Assembly: GCA_945905915.1 (NCBI GenBank)
Contig: CAMDQL010000032.1
Location: forward strand, 1-18,536
Source of the DNA: Flavobacterium psychrophilum
GTDB lineage: Bacteria > Bacteroidota > Bacteroidia > Flavobacteriales > Flavobacteriaceae
Reading direction: 5' to 3'
Length of the DNA stretch: 18,536 nucleotides
Both the position numbers and the translations under genes were made by a program. This document shows, one piece after another, positions 13,376 to 18,536 of the stretch; the stretch's first letter is position 1; each line of letters starts with the position of its first letter. The notes under the pieces were generated by a model. The model did not search any database, was not told the origin of the DNA, and was given only the letters and a program-made list of their open reading frames with translations.

Positions 13376-16300
13376 TTATTTTTTTAAATGCTTTTTATAA
13401 GGAATATAAGCAATAGCCGCAATTACCAATACAACTGCAAGTATGATGAAATAATAAGTAACATTTTGTTTTTCACCCGAAGCATAACTGTGTAAACCGC
13501 TCAAGTGGAAGTTCACACCAAAATACGTCATTAAAATCGAAGCAAAAGCTAAAACACTCATGACGCTATATATCCAACGTCCTCGTAAAGCCGGAACAAA
13601 ACGCGCGTGAATTACAAACGCATATACCATAATACTAATCAACGCCCAAGTTTCTTTTGGGTCCCAACCCCAATAACGTCCCCAACTTTCATTAGCCCAT
13701 TGTCCACCAAGGAAGTTTCCTATGGTTAACATTACTAAACCAACTGTTAGAGCCATTTCATTGATATAAGTGATTTCGTCGATGCTCAATTTGATTTTAT
13801 TTTTATTTTTTGCATTGGTGAAAATCATTAAAAATAAAGAGACTAATCCAAGTACCATGGCTAAAGTAAACGGACCGTAACTAGCTACGATAACCGCAAC
13901 GTGAATCATTAACCAATAGGAATTTAAAACCGGTTGTAAATTTCCGATAGAAGGATCCATCCATTGCCAATGTGCTACCATTAATATAATAGAAACTACA
14001 AATGTAGTAGAAGCTACGGTTAACTTTGATTTTCTTCCAAAAGCAAGACCGAAAAACATGGTTGCCCAAGCTACATATATCATACTTTCATAAGCATCAC
14101 TCCAAGGTGCGTGACCTGAAATATACCATCGAACGGCTAATCCAAGCGTGTTTAAAACAAAAAACAACGCAATTATACCATGAAAGACATTTATACTTAA
14201 TCGCGTAAATTTATTATCCTTAAAAATTTGTACGATACAAAAAGCCAACATCAAAACTCCAGCCAACATATATAAATAGAATAGTCGTTTGAAAATATCG
14301 TACTTATTGTACATGATTTCAGAATTGATTTTACTCTCTGAGAGCATTACTGACTTACCATACTTTTTTTGATAGTCGGTTAAACCTTTTAATAAACTAT
14401 TTGGCAACTTATAATCATCATTCAAAGTAGATTTATCAACGGCATTCAAATAAAAAGGAACAATATTTTTAATGGAATCCAAAGCAATTCCTGTTGGCTG
14501 ATTGATTTCTAAATAAGACAACCATTTATTTGTTTTATCGCCTGGTACCGGAAATACTTTTAATATCTGACCACTTAACGCCGAATAGAATAAATTCACT
14601 TTTTTATCAGCATCAATAAAATCTTTTTGAAATTGATTAGGTATAGGTTCTTTATAAGCTGAATCTAAATAATTCGCCAATTTATAACCGCCTTTTTCAT
14701 CAAAAAAGGAAACTAATGGTGCATATTTTGCTTCTTTTTCAAGGCCAATTATTTTACGAATACTATCATTTCCTCTTTTCAAATAAATAATAGGTAAATT
14801 ATACCAATATTGAGGAAACTGCGTCATTGATAAAAATACTTGATCCGAATTCATTCCTTCATACGTATCACTTTTTGATACTTTTCGAAGTAATTCAGAT
14901 GAAAACGTATTGATAGGTTTCATTCGACCCGCATCTTGTATTACTACTTTTCCAAATTCAGAGGCATGGTCTTCAGAAACCATATGTTCTTTCAACAGTT
15001 TTAGTGTTTCCTCTTTGCTTAGTTGTTTAGAATGTTGTGCAAAACCGATTGTTGAAAACAGCAATAATGCAATTCCTAGTAATTGATTTTTCTTTGATTT
15101 TACTTTTTCTAATTTTTCTTTCAAACTAGCAAAACGCGTGTTTTTATTAAACAAAATAGCCATCATCCCAAAATACAATAAGAAATAACCAATATAAGTA
15201 ATCCAGGTGCCCCAAAAATCATGACTTACCGATAATTGTGTTCCTTTTTCATCTGGATCAAAACCCGATTGAAACAATCTATAACCTCTGTAATCTAGGA
15301 TATTATTCATAAAGATACTGTCTTTAAAGGTGTTCTTGTTTTCAGTATCAATTACTTCGACTTTACTTTTGAAAGCAGAATAACTTTTATCTGTTCCTGG
15401 ATATTTATCGGCAATAAAATCGTCTAATTTAATGGTAAAAGGTGTGTTGTAAATTTTACTTCCGAAGAATAAGGTAAATTCTAATTTTCCAATTTTTACA
15501 CTTTGTGGAACTCCCTGTTTTCCTTTTGAACCCACAAGTGTTACCGTTTCTTCTTTTCCTTGACTTTTTACTTTAACAATTAATGCATCATCTGTTTGTT
15601 TATCTTTAAAATCATTATTAGATTCTAAGGTCATTTCGCCTTTAATAGCCGGTTCTGGAAATACAAATTGTGCACCACCCATATTATATAAAGATCGTAA
15701 TAGTAGGGCTTGCGGTGTATTTTTTGTAACTTGACCTTGAAATTTATCGGCCATGCGCATAAAGTTTCCATCAAATGGCGACTGTATGGTGTAGGCTTCT
15801 CCTATTTTAGTAATATTAATAGCTCCTTCCGTAAATTTATTAAAGGCAAATAAAATATTGTGTAGATTTTGCACTTCACCTTCTTTTAAATAATGTTCAT
15901 GGCGAGTTCCGCCACTCGATTCCACCATTTTAATCATTAATGTTCCGTTTTCAGAGGGTTTAATGGTTTCCTTTCCATTCAAAATAAAAGACTCATGAAC
16001 TACTTCAAAAGGAATATCACTGAATTCGCCACCCATTGAAAAATCATTACTGGCAAAAAGATTTAAAAAGGTATCGTCTTTAACTTCAGGCGCTAAAATA
16101 AGGTCTTTTTCAAAGGTTTTTCGTTTCATTTCTCCTTTGTATTCGCCATCAACTAAAACAGTCAAATACGGTTTATCTGAATAAACAATATTTGCCGATT
16201 CGCCTTCTCTAATAGGCATCATTCCTTCGTAGCTAATATATCTTGTAACAAATGCTCCTACAATAATGAGTATAAATGATAGATGTAATATTAGTGTTGC

Positions 16301-16531
16301 CCAATTTTCTTTTTTATGTAACTGATAGCGTTTCATATTTCCTATGAAATTGATTACAAAAAATACCATTATAGCTTCAAACCACCACTTGTTATAAACA
16401 ACAACTCTAGCAGTATCAGTATTATAGGCATCTTCTATAAAAGTTCCAGCGGCCATTGCTACAGCAAAAAATATGAACAAAAAAGCCATTAAACGAGTCG
16501 AAAACAAAAAAGAGCTTATTTTTTTTTCCAT
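13376..16531 (-). CDS. ccsBA: fused CcsB-CcsA (ResB-CcsA) system II cytochrome c biogenesis protein
   Basis: This 1051-residue membrane protein exports heme and attaches it to CxxCH motifs of c-type cytochromes. The N-terminal ResB/CcsB part has membrane helices near 12-30, 50-64 and 78-97, a large periplasmic domain (about 100-440), and a helix at about 441-461 (WGTWITYIGYFLLYFGMMAI). A hydrophobic segment at about 484-498 ending IGFAQH precedes a second soluble region (about 500-745). The CcsA part has HAPWSDAYESMIYVAW (807-822), the WWD heme motif around WGWDPKETW (954-962), and histidines His877, His975 and His1014 (SGLHSY), among which are the usual heme ligands. The fused form with the extra central domain is typical of Bacteroidota. 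The di-heme lipoprotein at 5580 is a likely client. Confidence 0.94.
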   Translation of the reverse strand: MEKKISSFLFSTRLMAFLFIFFAVAMAAGTFIEDAYNTDTARVVVYNKWWFEAIMVFFVINFIGNMKRYQLHKKENWATLILHLSFILIIVGAFVTRYISYEGMMPIREGESANIVYSDKPYLTVLVDGEYKGEMKRKTFEKDLILAPEVKDDTFLNLFASNDFSMGGEFSDIPFEVVHESFILNGKETIKPSENGTLMIKMVESSGGTRHEHYLKEGEVQNLHNILFAFNKFTEGAINITKIGEAYTIQSPFDGNFMRMADKFQGQVTKNTPQALLLRSLYNMGGAQFVFPEPAIKGEMTLESNNDFKDKQTDDALIVKVKSQGKEETVTLVGSKGKQGVPQSVKIGKLEFTLFFGSKIYNTPFTIKLDDFIADKYPGTDKSYSAFKSKVEVIDTENKNTFKDSIFMNNILDYRGYRLFQSGFDPDEKGTQLSVSHDFWGTWITYIGYFLLYFGMMAILFNKNTRFASLKEKLEKVKSKKNQLLGIALLLFSTIGFAQHSKQLSKEETLKLLKEHMVSEDHASEFGKVVIQDAGRMKPINTFSSELLRKVSKSDTYEGMNSDQVFLSMTQFPQYWYNLPIIYLKRGNDSIRKIIGLEKEAKYAPLVSFFDEKGGYKLANYLDSAYKEPIPNQFQKDFIDADKKVNLFYSALSGQILKVFPVPGDKTNKWLSYLEINQPTGIALDSIKNIVPFYLNAVDKSTLNDDYKLPNSLLKGLTDYQKKYGKSVMLSESKINSEIMYNKYDIFKRLFYLYMLAGVLMLAFCIVQIFKDNKFTRLSINVFHGIIALFFVLNTLGLAVRWYISGHAPWSDAYESMIYVAWATMFFGLAFGRKSKLTVASTTFVVSIILMVAHWQWMDPSIGNLQPVLNSYWLMIHVAVIVASYGPFTLAMVLGLVSLFLMIFTNAKNKNKIKLSIDEITYINEMALTVGLVMLTIGNFLGGQWANESWGRYWGWDPKETWALISIMVYAFVIHARFVPALRGRWIYSVMSVLAFASILMTYFGVNFHLSGLHSYASGEKQNVTYYFIILAVVLVIAAIAYIPYKKHLKK

Positions 16532-16565
16532 GTGAAATGAGGAATGTGTTTTTTAAAAATTGACA

Positions 16566-16573
16566 CAAATGTA
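16566..16573 (-). promoter_or_regulatory. -7 promoter box of ccsBA
   Basis: On the minus strand this is TACATTTG, a full TAnnTTTG match, 34 bases before the ccsBA ATG. No exact TTG is found at the usual distance upstream; TTTAC is the nearest approximation. Confidence 0.38.
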
Positions 16574-16639
16574 CTTAATTACAAAATACTATTTGTAAAG
16601 TTTAACAAAGGATTTACTATTTTTTATGCATCGTTTAAG

Positions 16640-17371
16640 TTAAAACAACATTTTGATTTCTTTGATGTCAAAAATTGATAGTACATTGTTTTCTAATTCC
16701 AATTGTAATTTTCCTTCTCGGGTAACCGCACTAATTTTACCCACAAATTGATTACCATTACCATCTTCGAAAGCTGAAACAACGCCTCGTTTATACAATA
16801 ATTCATGATAGCGTTCCCAATAAAAATTAGATCCTATTTTTTGTGCATTTTCCAAATTAAATTTCAGCTGTTTAGCTATTTTTATCATAATTTCTTCTTT
16901 ATCAAAAATCTTACTTTCTAAAAGTGCCAATGAAGAAGCTTGAGGTAAATTCTCAAAATGAAGTTGATTCACATTAATACCAATTCCAATAACAGAAACT
17001 ATTTCCTGTTGGTTCTTAAAACTGTTCTCAATCAAAACACCGCCAATTTTTTTATTTTCTGCCAAAATGTCGTTTGGCCATTTGATTTGAAATTTGATTA
17101 AACTTATCGAATGTAAAGCTTCCACAATGCTCAATGCTACAATGCAATTTAATTCAAATAAATTAATAGTAGATTCTTGCAAATTATTATATAGTAAGCT
17201 AAATGTCAGTCCTTTATCACTTTCCGAAATCCAAGAGGCACCACGTTGACCTTTCCCATCAGTTTGTTGATTGGCCACTACAATCGTATAATTTTCAGCA
17301 GTTTCTTCTTGTGCCAATTCCTTCAAAAAACGGTTGGTTGAATCTATGGCATTGAGTTTGATTATCTTCAT
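16640..17371 (-). CDS. birA: biotin-[acetyl-CoA carboxylase] ligase (BirA, no HTH)
   Basis: This 243-residue biotin protein ligase makes biotinyl-AMP and transfers biotin to the lysine of acetyl-CoA carboxylase and related carriers. It contains the catalytic domain only and lacks the N-terminal DNA-binding domain of E. coli BirA, so it should not repress biotin genes. Motifs are DSTN (10-13), the biotinyl-AMP loop GKGQRGASW (39-47), KWPNDI (97-102), KKIGGVLIE (107-115) and IGIGINVNQ (128-136). A short C-terminal SH3-like part follows. It is divergent from rsfS-ftsH, an arrangement common in Flavobacteriaceae. Confidence 0.93.
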   Translation of the reverse strand: MKIIKLNAIDSTNRFLKELAQEETAENYTIVVANQQTDGKGQRGASWISESDKGLTFSLLYNNLQESTINLFELNCIVALSIVEALHSISLIKFQIKWPNDILAENKKIGGVLIENSFKNQQEIVSVIGIGINVNQLHFENLPQASSLALLESKIFDKEEIMIKIAKQLKFNLENAQKIGSNFYWERYHELLYKRGVVSAFEDGNGNQFVGKISAVTREGKLQLELENNVLSIFDIKEIKMLF

Positions 17372-17404
17372 TTACTACTAATAAGTTTTAATCTTATGTT
17401 AAGG

Positions 17405-17436
17405 TTCAAAAATAATGACAAAATTTGATACCTTTG
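17405..17436 (+). promoter_or_regulatory. probable promoter of rsfS-ftsH
   Basis: TACCTTTG at 17429-17436 is a full -7 match, and TTC (one mismatch to TTG) lies 21 bases upstream at 17405-17407. Transcription would start near 17443, about 14 bases before the rsfS ATG. TATTTTTG on the opposite strand at 17407-17414 could be the -7 box of birA. Confidence 0.4.
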
Positions 17437-17456
17437 CATAAATTCAAAAATAATAA

Positions 17457-17828
17457 ATGGCGAAGAAGCAGATTAATAATGATGATTTATTAGCAAACAT
17501 CATCAAAGGGATTGAAGACGTAAAAGGAGAAAACATTGATATTCTAGATTTAAGAGCAATTGACAATACTGTTTGTGACTATTTTGTAATTTGCAATGGA
17601 AACTCAAACACACAAGTCAATGCAATTGTAGGTTCTATTCAAAAATTAGTTTCAAAAGAGTTAAAAGACAAACCATGGCATGTGGAAGGTACAGAAAATG
17701 GCGAATGGGTTTTAATGGATTATGTAAACATTGTAGTTCATGTTTTTCAAAAACATATTCGCGAGTATTACCGAATTGAAAGTTTATGGGGTGATGCAAA
17801 TATTACAACAATTGAAACAAAATACTAA
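17457..17828 (+). CDS. rsfS: RsfS ribosomal silencing factor
   Basis: This 123-residue RsfS/Iojap protein binds ribosomal protein L14 (uL14) on the 50S subunit and blocks joining with 30S, silencing translation during starvation. Conserved features are ILDLRAIDNTVCDYFVICNGNS (29-50), KPWHVEGTENGEWVLMDY (72-89), VVHVF (93-97) and the C-terminal REYYRIESLWGDA (102-114). The length is typical. It is followed after eight bases by ftsH, and the pair is probably co-transcribed. Confidence 0.96.
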   Translation: MAKKQINNDDLLANIIKGIEDVKGENIDILDLRAIDNTVCDYFVICNGNSNTQVNAIVGSIQKLVSKELKDKPWHVEGTENGEWVLMDYVNIVVHVFQKHIREYYRIESLWGDANITTIETKY

Positions 17829-17836
17829 AAATTTTT

Positions 17837-18536
17837 ATGGCACAAAACACTGATAATAATTCTGGCTTTAAATTTAGTCCATGGATGAGTATTTTACTTG
17901 TTCTTGCTGTATTTTTTACAATCAGTCTCTTTACAAACGGATTAAGCTTAAGTAATCCTGGAAAAACCAGTTTGTCAAAATTCAACGATTTTATTGAAGC
18001 AGGTCAAGTTCAAAAAGTTACTTTTAACAATACAAATGCAACTATTTATTTAAAAAAAGCGGCATTATCTGACAAGGTGCATGCCGACGTACAAAAAGAT
18101 GTTACTGGTAAATTAAATGTAAAAGGTCCACATTATGTAACTGAAATTGGGGATGCAAAAGCATTTCAAGACAATCTTTCCAAAGCAAAAGCCGCAGGTA
18201 AAATTTCTGAATATGAAAAAGAACCTGAAAGCATGTGGGGCGACATTATTTCATTATTATTACCTGTAATTTTATTAGGTGCCTTGTGGATTTTCATGAT
18301 GCGAAGAATGTCAGGCGGTTCAGGTGGTGGTGGTCAAATTTTTAGCATTGGTAAATCAAAAGCAAAATTATTTGACGAAAAAAACGACACCCGAACAACA
18401 TTTGAAAATGTTGCTGGTTTAGAAGGTGCAAAAGAAGAAATTCAAGAAATTGTAGAGTTTCTTAAAAATCCAGAAAAATATACTTCAATTGGAGGAAAAA
18501 TACCAAAAGGCGCCTTGCTAGTTGGTCCTCCTGGAA
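17837..18536 (+). CDS. ftsH: FtsH membrane AAA+ metalloprotease, N-terminal part
   Basis: The first 233 codons of an ATP-dependent zinc protease that degrades membrane and short-lived cytosolic proteins. The gene runs off the right edge. Seen are a short cytoplasmic N-terminus, membrane helix 1 (about 17-36), the periplasmic domain (about 37-133), helix 2 (about 136-154), a glycine-rich linker (MSGGSGGGGQ), and the start of the AAA domain with TTFENVAGLEGAKEE (188-201) and KIPKGALLVGPPG (221-233), cut in the middle of Walker A. The AAA core remainder and the HEXXH protease domain lie outside. The start at 17837 is the first ATG after rsfS and gives the normal N-terminus. Confidence 0.95.
   Translation, partial: MAQNTDNNSGFKFSPWMSILLVLAVFFTISLFTNGLSLSNPGKTSLSKFNDFIEAGQVQKVTFNNTNATIYLKKAALSDKVHADVQKDVTGKLNVKGPHYVTEIGDAKAFQDNLSKAKAAGKISEYEKEPESMWGDIISLLLPVILLGALWIFMMRRMSGGSGGGGQIFSIGKSKAKLFDEKNDTRTTFENVAGLEGAKEEIQEIVEFLKNPEKYTSIGGKIPKGALLVGPPG

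Overview
The window looks like a chromosomal segment of a Flavobacterium-like member of the Bacteroidota (family Flavobacteriaceae). The evidence is the AT-rich sequence, promoters of the TTG-N18-20-TAnnTTTG type, starts without a Shine-Dalgarno sequence, a type IX secretion (T9SS) C-terminal sorting domain, a fused CcsB-CcsA cytochrome c biogenesis protein, menaquinone synthesis, and a divergent birA / rsfS-ftsH arrangement. No rRNA, tRNA, CRISPR array, insertion sequence or prophage gene was seen. Most of the window is ordinary core chromosome. The less ordinary parts are a cytochrome / surface-protein pair, two kinds of small repeat, and one gene remnant.

Layout. Positions 1-200 hold a tiny minus-strand membrane-protein gene. 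Positions 204-3377 hold a BtuFCD/FecBCDE-type metal-chelate ABC importer (lipoprotein binding protein, permease, ATPase). Its binding-protein gene is bracketed by an inverted pair of 'TTTGCGTCTTTGCG' intergenic repeats, and the left copy supplies part of the gene's promoter. An RluE-like rRNA pseudouridine synthase (minus strand) converges on the ATPase gene, and rmuC is transcribed away from it. After rmuC there is the N-terminal stub of a hotdog-fold acyl-CoA thioesterase (5377-5556), whose tail contains the promoter of the next gene.

Positions 5580-9183 hold a probable two-gene operon. The first gene encodes a di-heme cytochrome c lipoprotein of the SO2930/HNE_0200 type. The second encodes an 822-residue T9SS-secreted protein with a duplicated six-cysteine N-terminal domain, seven calcium-binding FG-GAP/VCBS loops and an ASPIC/UnbV domain. 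The operon ends at a hairpin terminator and is followed by a methionine-rich secreted protein with a strong terminator. The 357-base gap after it (10026-10382) holds four 22-bp tandem units predicted to fold as a chain of small hairpins.

The right half holds menD (minus), a GNAT acetyltransferase (plus), a glutathione peroxidase-like lipoprotein (minus), the 1051-residue CcsBA cytochrome c maturation protein (minus), birA (minus), then rsfS and the first 233 codons of ftsH (plus), cut by the window edge.

How the genes relate: CcsBA attaches heme to c-type cytochromes, so it is the probable maturation factor for the di-heme lipoprotein at 5580. MenD makes the menaquinone used by the same respiratory chain. 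The importer may supply iron, heme or cobalamin, but the substrate cannot be read from the sequence. The most interesting candidate for undescribed biology is the pairing of the di-heme lipoprotein with the T9SS-exported FG-GAP/UnbV protein. The 22-bp hairpin array is second.
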